This document shows positions 9,415 through 19,006 of a stretch of DNA of 64,000 nucleotides, in pieces. How positions within the stretch are numbered: position 1 is the first letter of the stretch; each line of letters opens with the position of its first letter. Below the pieces are notes generated by a model. It did not search any database. It saw only the letters and a program-made list of their open reading frames with translations, and was not told the origin of the DNA. A program made the translations under genes and the position numbers. Source of the stretch: Clostridia bacterium (GTDB lineage Bacteria; Bacillota; Clostridia; Oscillospirales; CAG-272); contig JAFQDF010000013.1 in the NCBI GenBank assembly GCA_017416185.1, forward strand, positions 62,001 to 126,000. The letters run 5' to 3'.

Positions 9415-9781
9415 ATTTATTTTCAATAAACCTTTTAAGGCACTCAACCGTTTCGGATGAAATATAGTGTTCAATTCGGCAGGCATCTTCCTCAGCGGTC
9501 TCACGCGAGACTCCTAAAAGGATAAGCGCTCTGGTCAGTATTCCGTGACGGGCATAAACGTCCTCGGCTATCCTGAGTCCCTCGTCGGTAAGACGGATAT
9601 ATCCGTCGCCGTCTATATCAATCATTCCGCCGTTCTTCAGTATTCCCATAGCGCGGCTGACGCTGGGCTTAGAGTAGCCTGTATGATTAGCCACGTCTAT
9701 GGCACGGACGTTTGCCTTTTCACGGGTCAGCACCAAGATAGTCTCAAGGTACATCTGCCCCGATTCCTGTATATTCATCAT
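9413..9781 (-). CDS. DtxR/MntR-family metal-dependent regulator
   Basis: A 122-residue protein with the iron/manganese-dependent repressor layout. The N-terminal winged helix has VANHTGYSKPSVSRAMGIL as its helix-turn-helix, and the dimerisation/metal region has RLTDEGLRIAEDVYARH followed by EEDACRIEHYIS, whose Glu, Cys and His residues match the family's metal-ligand positions. There is no SH3-like C-terminal domain, so it is closer in size to MntR than to DtxR or IdeR. It overlaps the CapA-like gene by four bases (ATGA) and is the last gene of the operon. No metal transporter lies nearby, so its targets are elsewhere. Confidence 0.85.
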   Translation of the reverse strand: MMNIQESGQMYLETILVLTREKANVRAIDVANHTGYSKPSVSRAMGILKNGGMIDIDGDGYIRLTDEGLRIAEDVYARHGILTRALILLGVSRETAEEDACRIEHYISSETVECLKRFIENK

Positions 9782-11022
9782 CTGAACTCCTCGGGTAAAA
9801 ATTCTGTATCTATCACATCACGCACAATATCCGAAAGGGACTGCTTGTTTGCGTTAATACCGTAGACCTTGGCAAAAGTGGATGCAAGCTCGTCTGTAAA
9901 GTCAGAAAGGTAATACAGCTTCCCATTATAATAGCTGGGGCCGAAATGGTGTACAACGGGATTGAACACCACGTTTTCTATTGTTACCTCATCACCTGTT
10001 TTTACGATATCAAAGGTACAAAGTCCGCCGAGCATATTTGATGCCTTCATCATAACAGCCACAAGGTCACCTAAAGAATATATACAAAGGGTCTTGTTGC
10101 CGTCACTTGAGGTAAGCCATTCTACAGGCTGGATAACGTGAGGATGTGTACCGATAATGACGTCAACACCCTCGTCACACATCATCTGTGCAAGCTCTCT
10201 CTGCTCAGCTGTAGGCTCAAACTGGTTTTCGTTACCCCAATGCACGGAAACGATAAGGGTATCACCGGCATCCTTTACACGACGGATATCCTCTTTTATC
10301 TGATCCTCGTCAATAAAGGGAACTACTACGTCATAGTTTGCCGAAGGCTGGAAACCGTTAGCGGAATAGGTATAAGAAAGAAATACCATAGATATTCCGT
10401 TTTTCTCAACTACTATAGGAGTGTTATATACCTCCTCGTTTTCATAGCCGCCAAGAAGAGTAACATTCTTTGTACGCCAGAATTCTATTGTATCAAGAAG
10501 TCCCTTGGTGGTCATATCAAGCATATGGTTGTTGGCGATATTGACAATATCAAAACCCATTTCCTCTAACTGATGTCCCAGATGCTGAGGACAGTTGAAC
10601 TGGGGATAGTCGCTGTAACCGTATTCAGCACCCGACATAAGCGTTTCCTGATTTATATAGGCAAGATCGGCTGCCTGGATCTCAGGAAGGATATTTTCAT
10701 ATATGGGAGTGAAATTATACTCGGGATACTGATCATTTGCGCGGTTACGTGCATCGGTGAAGCCTGCCTGATAGATAATGTTGTCACCAACTGCTGCAAA
10801 GGAAACCTTTGATACTGTAGGCTCCTCAGGCTCGGTCTCCTTATCGGTGGGCTTGGTTTCAACAGGAGTGGCATCATCAAAACCGGATACGTAAAAACCG
10901 GTATCATTACCCTTTGTGTTTTTGCTTGCAGAGGTATCGTCAGGTGCGGGAACGGGAGTCTTTGCACATGCGCAAAGACAGAAAACAAGAGTAAATATAA
11001 GGCATATTATCTTCTTAGTCAT
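9778..11022 (-). CDS. CapA/PGA_cap family lipoprotein, metallophosphatase fold
   Basis: A 414-residue exported protein. The signal peptide has a lipobox at LCAC (Cys 19), followed by a low-complexity Thr/Pro/Glu linker to about residue 70 and then the CapA-type domain with AVGDNI, NIANNHMLD, SVHWGNE and GTHPHVIQPVEW, the metal-site signatures of this calcineurin-like family. CapA proteins take part in poly-gamma-glutamate capsule assembly, but many clostridial homologues occur without pgs genes, as here, so the substrate is open. It sits 21 bases after the SGNH hydrolase gene and is coupled to the downstream regulator by a four-base overlap. Confidence 0.85.
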   Translation of the reverse strand: MTKKIICLIFTLVFCLCACAKTPVPAPDDTSASKNTKGNDTGFYVSGFDDATPVETKPTDKETEPEEPTVSKVSFAAVGDNIIYQAGFTDARNRANDQYPEYNFTPIYENILPEIQAADLAYINQETLMSGAEYGYSDYPQFNCPQHLGHQLEEMGFDIVNIANNHMLDMTTKGLLDTIEFWRTKNVTLLGGYENEEVYNTPIVVEKNGISMVFLSYTYSANGFQPSANYDVVVPFIDEDQIKEDIRRVKDAGDTLIVSVHWGNENQFEPTAEQRELAQMMCDEGVDVIIGTHPHVIQPVEWLTSSDGNKTLCIYSLGDLVAVMMKASNMLGGLCTFDIVKTGDEVTIENVVFNPVVHHFGPSYYNGKLYYLSDFTDELASTFAKVYGINANKQSLSDIVRDVIDTEFLPEEFR

Positions 11023-11043
11023 CAGAGTAATCTCCTTTTTTAA

Positions 11044-11976
11044 TCATTCTGTCACTATAAGTCTTCTGATTATAGGTTCAAGAATATCCGCAAATCTGAC
11101 AAAGGTTTCATCATGAGGATGAAGTCCGTCTGCGGTCATCTCGGGGATGGGCTTATTGTACATCCAGGCACCGTCAAGAAAATATACGTTTTTGTCCCCC
11201 TCACGCTGAGCATTGGAGTAGGTACGGTATATTACGTCACGGCGAAGGGAATTATTCACGTGATCGTTAAAAAGATCAGGCTTTGACAGGATAAGCACGG
11301 GAAGCTCGGGATGATACTTACGTACCGTCTTAAAGAATCTCTCATGTCTTTCTTCCAGCTCCTCCACGTTTAATGCGTTATGGTCGTAGCCTATAAGGAG
11401 CATGGACATATCGTGATTTTCGCAGATATACTCGGCAAATCTTACCTCACCTCTGCAAGAGCCTGCCATGCCGTAGTTATAATAATCACAGTCAAGACGG
11501 CGGGAAAGAATTGCGGGATAGGTGTTGCCGGGACGGCTTGCCGCAATGCCGTTGGTGATAGAAGAACCGTAGAAGACTACAGGCTTCTTTATAGTATAGT
11601 CCTTTGCGGGACGGATATCGTCGCACTCTACCTTGGTATCAAGCACCTGTGCGGCAATAGGCAGATTTATCTGTATCTGTTCACCTGTATTCTTAAAGCT
11701 GAACTCATATTCGGCAACACCAAAATCAGAGGGGCCAAAAGCTCCGATAAACTCTCCGTCTATATATACGTCGCAGCCTGCCGCACCTATGACAGTCATA
11801 GGGCCAAGAGGATTGCAACTGCCCAGAGTTATCTTTACTTTGATCACGGGGGAGCTTGATGCAAAACGAAGTCTGCCTCCTGCCGCGTAGGTACAGCTGG
11901 TCAGACCCACGTGACTGAGCGTTTCGATAACGTAATCGTTCACACGGCTGTAATCAGGGCGAAGTCCGTATAACAT
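11044..11976 (-). CDS. SGNH-hydrolase-type esterase with N-terminal beta domain
   Basis: A 310-residue protein without a visible signal peptide. Residues of about 1-125 form a beta-rich domain of the sort that precedes SGNH domains in carbohydrate esterases. The catalytic domain shows block I as YGSSITNG (Ser nucleophile, GSS rather than GDS), GMAGSCRGE as the Gly block, and DGLHPHD supplying Asp and His. The likely reaction is removal of acetyl or acyl groups from a sugar. It overlaps the tgt stop by one base, and GGGAGAA at the end of tgt serves as its ribosome-binding site. Its place between tgt and a capA-like gene does not reveal the substrate. Confidence 0.8.
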   Translation of the reverse strand: MLYGLRPDYSRVNDYVIETLSHVGLTSCTYAAGGRLRFASSSPVIKVKITLGSCNPLGPMTVIGAAGCDVYIDGEFIGAFGPSDFGVAEYEFSFKNTGEQIQINLPIAAQVLDTKVECDDIRPAKDYTIKKPVVFYGSSITNGIAASRPGNTYPAILSRRLDCDYYNYGMAGSCRGEVRFAEYICENHDMSMLLIGYDHNALNVEELEERHERFFKTVRKYHPELPVLILSKPDLFNDHVNNSLRRDVIYRTYSNAQREGDKNVYFLDGAWMYNKPIPEMTADGLHPHDETFVRFADILEPIIRRLIVTE

Positions 11977-13112
11977 TATATTTTTTCTCCCAGGATATTA
12001 ATATACTTTTTATAGAATGATTCGTAATATCCTCCGTCAAGAGCGTCTCTTATCTTCTGCATAAGCTCGTTGTAGAAATAGAGGTTATGAAGCACGCAAA
12101 GACGAGGTCCCAACACCTCTCTTGCCTTAAAGAGGTGGCGAATATAAGCCTTGGTGTAATGACGGCAGGCGGGACACTGACAGTCGGGGTCGATGGGAGT
12201 ATCGTCAAGAAGATACTTTTCGTTCATTACGTTGATCTTACCCTTCCAGGTGAAGAGATTACCGTGACGGGCGTTACGGCTGGGCATAACGCAGTCAAAG
12301 AAATCTACGCCTCTGTAAACCGCTTCAAGTATATTACAGGGTGTACCTACACCCATAAGATATCTGGGCTTATCTTTAGGCATATGAGGCTCTACCGCAT
12401 CAATAATACGGTACATTTCCCCTGCCTCCTCACCAACCGCAAGACCGCCTATTGCGTAACCGTCAAGGTCAAGCTCTGCTATCTCCTGCATATGAGCGAT
12501 ACGAAGATCCTCGTAGGTACCGCCCTGATTGATACCGAAGAGCATCTGCTCCTTGTTGATAGTTCCGGGAAGTGAGTTGAGTCTTGCCATCTCGTCCTTA
12601 CAGCGCTTGAGCCAACGGGTGGTACGGCGTGTCGAATCTCTGACATAATTATAGGGTGCGGGATTCTCGATACATTCGTCAAACGCCATCGCTATAGTGG
12701 AAGCGAGATTTGACTGTATCTGCATACTTTCCTCAGGACCCATAAATATCTTCTTACCGTCCATATGGGAGGCAAAGTAAACACCCTCCTCCTTGATACG
12801 GCGCAATTTTGCAAGAGAATATACCTGAAATCCGCCGCTGTCGGTAAGTACGGGCTTGTCCCAGTTAAAGAACTTGTGGATGCCGCCGAGATCTCTGATG
12901 AGTCCGTCACCGGGACGGATATGAAGGTGGTAAGTGTTAGAAAGCTCTACCTGACAGTTTATCTCTCTCAGATCCATAGTAGAAACACCGCCCTTGATAG
13001 CGGCAGACGTACCTACGTTCATAAAGACAGGAGTCTGTATAGTGCCGTGAGGGGTCTCAAACTGACCTCTTCTTGCCCTGCCTTCCTGTGCTAAAAGTGT
13101 GAATTTTCCCAT
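11976..13112 (-). CDS. tgt: tRNA-guanine transglycosylase
   Basis: A 378-residue bacterial-type TGT that exchanges guanine 34 of GUN-anticodon tRNAs for preQ1 on the queuosine pathway. Seen are the substrate loop DSGGFQVYSL, the second catalytic region (FFDCVMPSRNARHG) and the zinc site CQCPACRHY with a later His (VLHNLYF). The length is normal. The ribosome-binding site AGAGGA lies within the last codons of mutL, three bases of spacing separate the genes, and they are co-transcribed. No queC, queD, queE or queF genes are seen in the window. Confidence 0.95.
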   Translation of the reverse strand: MGKFTLLAQEGRARRGQFETPHGTIQTPVFMNVGTSAAIKGGVSTMDLREINCQVELSNTYHLHIRPGDGLIRDLGGIHKFFNWDKPVLTDSGGFQVYSLAKLRRIKEEGVYFASHMDGKKIFMGPEESMQIQSNLASTIAMAFDECIENPAPYNYVRDSTRRTTRWLKRCKDEMARLNSLPGTINKEQMLFGINQGGTYEDLRIAHMQEIAELDLDGYAIGGLAVGEEAGEMYRIIDAVEPHMPKDKPRYLMGVGTPCNILEAVYRGVDFFDCVMPSRNARHGNLFTWKGKINVMNEKYLLDDTPIDPDCQCPACRHYTKAYIRHLFKAREVLGPRLCVLHNLYFYNELMQKIRDALDGGYYESFYKKYINILGEKI

Positions 13113-13115
13113 AAT

Positions 13116-15011
13116 CTATGTCCTCTTAAATGATCTTTCCATTTCTTTTTTGGTAAGCTCTATAGCCACGGGACGACCGTGGGGACAGAACTTGATATCG
13201 GGAAGAGCCAGCAGATTATCGCATATCCATTTGATATGACCGCTATCCTCTATTCTTCCCGCCTTTATTGCCGCCTTGCAGGATGCCTGATAAAGAGCGC
13301 GCTCCATAAAGGAGTTGCGTGTCACCTCAGTCTTGCCTATACCGAGGGATAACTGTCTTGCAAGAACCTCTAAAAGCTCCTTTGCCGCTTCTTCGGTAAG
13401 GTCGGAGGGTATGCCTGCAACAGACAAAACATATCCGTCGGCAGTGTATTCGTAGCCTATGGCTCTTATCTCATTTTCGTGTTCAACTACCGCCGCGTAT
13501 TCTTCGGGAGTAAGAATAACGTTTATCGGAAACATAAGCATCTGCTGAGAGCTTTCTCCCTTTTGCATATTGCGCTTCATATTTTCAAATATTATGCGCT
13601 CGTGCGCCGCGTGCTTATCTATCATAAGCATCTTATCCTCAAGCTCCACCATAACGTAGGAGTTGAACGCCTCTCCTATTATCTTGTAATAGGGGATCTT
13701 TGTTTCCTCTATAGTACGGTGTACGGGAGTTTCGGTATGCTTTATTTCTATTTCAGGCTCGGGTTCGGGTTCCGGCTCTGTCATTATGAAAGGAACGTCC
13801 TCTTCCTTTTCTTCGGTTACAGGCTCAGGCTCAGACTCTACTATCTGTATTTTTGTAGGAGGTGTGGGTTCCTTTTCTCCTTCCTCTTCAAAAAATATCT
13901 TCTGCTCAGGCTTTTGTGAAAGTACCGTTTCCGCGTGGTCATATATCGGCACAAAGGCATTTTTTAATTTGATATCGTCATAGCTTACGGAAGAAGGCTC
14001 TATCTTCATCTGAGGTCTTCTGACCGAGTTTTCAAGAGCGTTTCTCACAGCACAGTATACCGCGTCAAATATCTTCTTATCGTCCGAGAACTTTACCTCT
14101 AACTTTGTAGGATGAACGTTTACGTCCACAAAGGCAGGGTGAATACTGATATTAAGCACACAGCAGGGGAACTTTTCGCCCGGTATAAAGGACTCGTATG
14201 CCTGCTCGGTGGCTGACATACAGGTGCGGCTCTTTACGTATCTTCCGTTGATAAAATAGTTCTGGAAGTTACGGTTTGCTCGCACGTTATCGGGCTGACC
14301 GATAAATCCGTATACCGTGATGCCCTCCATAAGACTCTCCACACGGATAAGCTTGGAGGCAAACTCACGTCCCAGCACCGCGTATATGGTGGCATAGAGG
14401 TCGCCCTTGCCATCGGTCATATAACGCATCTGTCCGTCGGTTATAAGCCTGAAGGATATCTCGGGGTGAGAAAGGGCTATCTTCTCTACCACGGCACAGC
14501 ACGCCATACCCTCGCTTACGTCCCTTTTAAGAAATTTTCGTCTTGCGGGTACGTTGGCAAACAGCTCTTCTATAATTACCGTCGTTCCGACCTGACAGCC
14601 TGCTCGGGTGACGGTGACGTTTTCACCGCCCTCGGACTCAAGTATAGTTCCCATCTCCTCATCGTGAGGTCTGGTCATAATACGAAGGCGGGATACCGAG
14701 GCTATAGCCGCCAGTGCCTCTCCTCGGAAACCGAGAGTAGCAATGCCGTCCAGATCTGTTGCATATTTGATTTTACTGGTTGCGTGACGCTTGATGCAGA
14801 CAGGCACGTCCTCCTCTCTCATACCGCAGCCGTCGTCGGTGACTCGAATAAAGGAAACTCCGCCGCGTTTCAGTTCAACGGTGACGTTTTTTGCTCCTGC
14901 ATCAATAGCGTTTTCAAGCAGCTCCTTCACCGCAGAGGCGGGTCTGTCAACAACCTCGCCTGCGGCAATAAGGTTTGCCACCTTGAAATCAAGCGTATTG
15001 ATTATTCCCAT
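13116..15011 (-). CDS. mutL: DNA mismatch repair protein MutL
   Basis: A 631-residue GHKL ATPase that links MutS mismatch recognition to strand incision. The N-terminal ATPase motifs are NAIDAGA, DDGCGM, ATSKI and GFRGEAL. The middle linker (about residues 330-430) is Pro/Glu-rich. The C-terminal domain carries the endonuclease metal motif as DKHAAHERIIFE (the usual DQHA with Gln replaced by Lys), plus ASCKAAIKAG and CPHGRP. It is therefore a nicking-type MutL, as expected in bacteria without MutH. It starts seven bases after mutS. Confidence 0.95.
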   Translation of the reverse strand: MGIINTLDFKVANLIAAGEVVDRPASAVKELLENAIDAGAKNVTVELKRGGVSFIRVTDDGCGMREEDVPVCIKRHATSKIKYATDLDGIATLGFRGEALAAIASVSRLRIMTRPHDEEMGTILESEGGENVTVTRAGCQVGTTVIIEELFANVPARRKFLKRDVSEGMACCAVVEKIALSHPEISFRLITDGQMRYMTDGKGDLYATIYAVLGREFASKLIRVESLMEGITVYGFIGQPDNVRANRNFQNYFINGRYVKSRTCMSATEQAYESFIPGEKFPCCVLNISIHPAFVDVNVHPTKLEVKFSDDKKIFDAVYCAVRNALENSVRRPQMKIEPSSVSYDDIKLKNAFVPIYDHAETVLSQKPEQKIFFEEEGEKEPTPPTKIQIVESEPEPVTEEKEEDVPFIMTEPEPEPEPEIEIKHTETPVHRTIEETKIPYYKIIGEAFNSYVMVELEDKMLMIDKHAAHERIIFENMKRNMQKGESSQQMLMFPINVILTPEEYAAVVEHENEIRAIGYEYTADGYVLSVAGIPSDLTEEAAKELLEVLARQLSLGIGKTEVTRNSFMERALYQASCKAAIKAGRIEDSGHIKWICDNLLALPDIKFCPHGRPVAIELTKKEMERSFKRT

Positions 15012-15018
15012 ATTTTAT

Positions 15019-17604
15019 TTATCCTAATATTTTCTTCAGATCTGCAATCAGATTAAGTGCCTCGAGGGGAGTTAAAAGATTTAGATCAGTATTTTTAAGC
15101 TTAGTTATCGCTTCATCCCTTGCAAAATCCTCGAAGGTAAGGTTATCTCCCTCGTTTTCTTCCTTTGCAATGGGGATACGTTTGTTTTCTGTCTCTATAT
15201 TGACAAGCACTTCCTTCGCTCTCTTGATAACAGGAGAAGGAACACCCGCCAGCTTTGCTACCTCGATACCGTAGCTTTCGTCTGTAGCTCCGCGGACTAT
15301 CTTACGAAGGAAGGTGATATCGTCCCCCTTCTTCTTTGCGGCGATATTGTAGTTACGAACACCCTCTACCTCACCCTCAAGGGCGGTAAGCTCGTGATAG
15401 TGGGTTGCAAAAAGGGTCTTTGCCATTATCTTCTTTGAAGCGGTGTACTCAACTACTGCTCTTGCGATACTCATACCGTCATAGGTAGATGTACCCCTGC
15501 CTATCTCGTCATAGATGATAAGGCTTCGCTTGGTGGCATTCTTTAAGATATAGGCAACCTCGTTCATCTCAAGCATAAAGGTGGAGTTACCGCTGGCAAG
15601 ATCGTCGCTTGCGCCCACACGGGTGAATATCTTGTCACAGACACCTATACGGGCATCCGCAGCAGGAACAAAGGAGCCTATCTGTGCCATAAGGGTAATA
15701 AGGGCAACCTGTCGCATAAAGGTGGATTTACCTGCCATATTCGGTCCCGTAATAAGTATCATACGGTTGTGAGCAGTATCAAGAAGAGTGTCGTTGGGAA
15801 CGAAATATCCGTCACGGGTAAAGCGCTCAACTACGGGGTGTCTGCCCTCTTTTATGGTAATAACGTCGCTGTAGTCCACCTCAGGACGTATGTAGTTGTT
15901 CTGGGCTGCAACTATGGCAAGGCTCAGATATACGTCAAGGGTGGCAAGAGCTGTTGCCGTTGTCTGTATACGCTTGACGTTCTCGGTTTTCTGAATATAC
16001 TGGCATACCTCGGTGAAAAGCTGATATTCAAGGGCAGCCAGCTTATCCGATGCTCCGAGGATAGAGCTTTCAAGCTCCTTTAACTCCTCTGTAATATATC
16101 TCTCGCAGTTGGTGAGGGTCTGCTTACGCATATAGGTCTCGGGAGCCTGGGACACGTAGGACTTTGATATCTCTATATAGTATCCGAAAACTCTGTTATA
16201 GCCTATCTTGAGCTTCGGGATTCCGGTTTCATCTCTTTCCCTCTGCTCTATTTCTTTGATATAGTTACTGCCGTTGTTCTTTATGGAATTAAGCCTGTCT
16301 ACCTCGGCATTGTAGCCCTCTTTTATCATTCCGCCTTCACGGACGGTAAAGGGAGGCTCGTCAACTATCGCACGCTCGATAAGTCCGTATATATCGGCAA
16401 GCTCATCAAGCTGATCGTATATATTGTTAATTTCGTCGCTTTTAGCACCCGACAAAAGCTCCTTGATTTTTGGGATAGCCGACACGGTTGCAGCTATAGC
16501 GCGAAGATCACGTCCGTTAGCCGAGCCGTAAACTATCTTTGACATAAGTCTTTCAAGGTCAAGTATGCCGCGTAATAACTCACCCAGCTCGTCACGGAGC
16601 ATCATATCAGAGTAAAGCTCCTCAACGGCTGACTGACGCATTACTATCTGGTTGGTATTTACAAGGGGAAGCTCCACCCATTTACGAAGAAGTCTTGCAC
16701 CGGGAGAGGTATGGGTCTTGTCAAGAACACCCAGCAGACTTCCCCTCTTTTCCTTTGAGCGCATGGTCTCGGTAAGCTCAAGGTTACGGCGGGTATTGGC
16801 ATCCATTTCAAGATACTGTCCGCTCTGATAAATGTTTATATCCTTGATATACGATACATCCGTCTTTTGTGTCTCGCAGATATAGTCTACAAGCGCGCCG
16901 ACAGAAGCACAAAGCAAAGCATCCGAACGAAGAGCTTCAAGATCCGCATCCTTAAAGCAACGATCCACAATACCTCTTACTCTGGTTATCTCAAAGCGGT
17001 CAGAGGCCTGATCTGTAACAAAGGCATTGAGTCTTTGGTCAAGGAAGACGGAAAGCTCGGGAATATCGTATCTCTTTATATTGATAAGCGCCTCGGAGGG
17101 AGCGTATGTAGCAATCTCGTTTATAAGGCGGGTAACGCAGTCAGCACCCGAAAACTTGGTCACCGCCATATCGCCCGTAGAAACATCGGCAAAGGCAACG
17201 CCTATCTCTCCGTGGAGGACACAGATAGAACAAAGGTAGTTGTTCTTTGTCTCACTCGGGATATTCTGACCGATGACGGTACCGGGGGTAACTATTCGGG
17301 TGACCTCACGGCGTACAAGTCCCTTTGCGGTTGCAGGATCCTCGGTCTGCTCGCAGACTACTACCTTGTAGCCCTTTGCCACCAATCTGCCTATATAGTT
17401 CTCTGCCGCGTGATAGGGTACACCGCACATAGGAGCGCGCTCCGCCTCACCGCAATCACGTCCGGTAAGGGTAAGCTCAAGCTCACGGGAAACCGTCTTT
17501 GCATCCTCGAAGAACATCTCGTAGAAGTCTCCCAGACGGTACATAAGTATAGCATCCTTATATCCCTCTTTTACAGCAAGGTACTGCTGCATCATAGGTG
17601 TCAT
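15019..17604 (-). CDS. mutS: DNA mismatch repair protein MutS
   Basis: An 861-residue MutS1 that binds mismatches through the Phe-x-Glu motif seen as GDFYEMF near residue 35 and signals through its ATPase (Walker A GPNMAGKST near residue 620, Walker B IIYDEIGRGTS). The frame extends upstream to 17631, but the ATG at 17604 is preceded at the right distance by GGAGGG (complement of 17613-17618), formed by the last codons of miaB, so I use it. Its N-terminus, MTPMMQQYLAVKEGY, matches the family. It is four bases after miaB. Confidence 0.95.
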   Translation of the reverse strand: MTPMMQQYLAVKEGYKDAILMYRLGDFYEMFFEDAKTVSRELELTLTGRDCGEAERAPMCGVPYHAAENYIGRLVAKGYKVVVCEQTEDPATAKGLVRREVTRIVTPGTVIGQNIPSETKNNYLCSICVLHGEIGVAFADVSTGDMAVTKFSGADCVTRLINEIATYAPSEALINIKRYDIPELSVFLDQRLNAFVTDQASDRFEITRVRGIVDRCFKDADLEALRSDALLCASVGALVDYICETQKTDVSYIKDINIYQSGQYLEMDANTRRNLELTETMRSKEKRGSLLGVLDKTHTSPGARLLRKWVELPLVNTNQIVMRQSAVEELYSDMMLRDELGELLRGILDLERLMSKIVYGSANGRDLRAIAATVSAIPKIKELLSGAKSDEINNIYDQLDELADIYGLIERAIVDEPPFTVREGGMIKEGYNAEVDRLNSIKNNGSNYIKEIEQRERDETGIPKLKIGYNRVFGYYIEISKSYVSQAPETYMRKQTLTNCERYITEELKELESSILGASDKLAALEYQLFTEVCQYIQKTENVKRIQTTATALATLDVYLSLAIVAAQNNYIRPEVDYSDVITIKEGRHPVVERFTRDGYFVPNDTLLDTAHNRMILITGPNMAGKSTFMRQVALITLMAQIGSFVPAADARIGVCDKIFTRVGASDDLASGNSTFMLEMNEVAYILKNATKRSLIIYDEIGRGTSTYDGMSIARAVVEYTASKKIMAKTLFATHYHELTALEGEVEGVRNYNIAAKKKGDDITFLRKIVRGATDESYGIEVAKLAGVPSPVIKRAKEVLVNIETENKRIPIAKEENEGDNLTFEDFARDEAITKLKNTDLNLLTPLEALNLIADLKKILG

Positions 17605-17608
17605 AAAT

Positions 17609-19006
17609 TTAACCCTCCATAAGCTCGCCAAATAAGGCGTAGGTTTCTGCTTTTGTTATCATAACGTTAGCAAACTGTCCGATAAGGCTGTCAGGACCTT
17701 CAAAGTGGACAAGTCTGTTCTTTTCGTTTCTGCCTGTGAGTTTTGATTCGTCGGTCTTGCTTCTGCCCTCTACAAGAACTCTTGTAGGCTTGCCCTCGTA
17801 GTCACGGTTACGGTTGACCGATATCTCGCTCTGTAATTCCAGCATACGGGTAAAGCGTGCCGACTGTACTTCATAGGGAATATGTCCCTCCATAGAGTAT
17901 GCAGGTGTTCCCTTTCGTGCCGAATAGATAAATGAATATATATTATCGAACCCTACACGGGAAAGAACGTCAAGAGTATCTTCAAATTCTTCCTCTGTTT
18001 CGGTAGGGAAGCCTACGATAATATCGGTGGTAAGTCCGATATCAGGCATCTTTTCTCTCATATAGTCAACAAGACTGAGATATCTTGCCTTGTCATAGTG
18101 ACGGTTCATCTTTTTAAGAACGCGGTCGTTGCCCGCCTGCAAGGGAAGATGAAAGTGCTTTGCTATTTTCGGCTCACGTGCCATCGTGTCGATAAGCTTG
18201 TGGGTCGCGTCCTTTGGGTGGCTGGTCATAAATCTTACAATAAAGTCGCCCTCGATCTTGCAGATGTCTGTAAGAAGATCGGCAAAATCGTATTCTTCAT
18301 CCAAGTCCTTACCGTAGGAGTTTACGTTCTGACCTAAAAGGGTTATCTCTTTATAGCCTGCATCTGCAAGCTCCTTTACCTCTTTTAAGATATCCTCTTT
18401 TTTGCGGCTTCTCTCTCTACCACGTACATAAGGTACGATACAGTAGGTACAGAAGTTGTTACAGCCGTACATGATGCTGACCCAGGCTTTAAAAGAGCTT
18501 TCACGGTGTACGGGAAGTCCCTCTGCTATATGACCCTCACAGCCTGTATCAAGCATAAACTGACGCTTGGCTCCCGAAAGTCTTGCAAGCAGTATCTCGG
18601 GAAAACGGTATACCATAGAGGTGTCAAAAACTATATCAACGTAAGGATAGCTGTGCTTTATCGCCTCTGCTCTATGCTCCTGTGTGACCATACATCCGCA
18701 CATAGCAATTACAAGAGAAGGGTTCTTGGTTTTTAAGTGCTTACACTGACCTGTGATGGACAGAGCCTTTTTTTCTGCGTGCTCACGGATGGCGCAGGTG
18801 TTTATAACTATAAGGTCAGCTTCTTCTATCTCGTGGGTTATGCCGTAACCCATCTCCTCTGCCATACCGCCAAACCTTTCGCTGTCCGCCTCGTTCTGCT
18901 GACAGCCGAAGGTGAGTATATACGCCTTCTTACCCTCGCCGATAATACTCTTTATCTGTGACATACAGACGTACTGTCTATCTATTTCGTGAGCGTCAAT
19001 TCTCAT
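17609..19006 (-). CDS. miaB: tRNA-2-methylthio-N6-dimethylallyladenosine synthase
   Basis: A 465-residue radical-SAM methylthiotransferase that modifies A37 of tRNAs reading UNN codons. The N-terminal cluster cysteines lie in FGCQQNE, NTCAIRE and CGCMV; the radical SAM motif is YGCNNFCTYC; a TRAM-like region ends the protein. The first ATG overlaps apbE by 11 bases, with GGAGG inside apbE 12 bases away, somewhat far; an in-frame ATG 14 codons on is an alternative. Co-transcription with mutS and mutL is common in Clostridia. Confidence 0.93.
   Translation of the reverse strand: MRIDAHEIDRQYVCMSQIKSIIGEGKKAYILTFGCQQNEADSERFGGMAEEMGYGITHEIEEADLIVINTCAIREHAEKKALSITGQCKHLKTKNPSLVIAMCGCMVTQEHRAEAIKHSYPYVDIVFDTSMVYRFPEILLARLSGAKRQFMLDTGCEGHIAEGLPVHRESSFKAWVSIMYGCNNFCTYCIVPYVRGRERSRKKEDILKEVKELADAGYKEITLLGQNVNSYGKDLDEEYDFADLLTDICKIEGDFIVRFMTSHPKDATHKLIDTMAREPKIAKHFHLPLQAGNDRVLKKMNRHYDKARYLSLVDYMREKMPDIGLTTDIIVGFPTETEEEFEDTLDVLSRVGFDNIYSFIYSARKGTPAYSMEGHIPYEVQSARFTRMLELQSEISVNRNRDYEGKPTRVLVEGRSKTDESKLTGRNEKNRLVHFEGPDSLIGQFANVMITKAETYALFGELMEG

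Noticed and set aside
11044-11976. Acyl-CoA thioesterase or lysophospholipase for the SGNH protein
   Set aside because: The N-terminal beta domain and GSS/DGLHPHD motifs fit carbohydrate esterase-type SGNH proteins better; no TesA-like features are seen.
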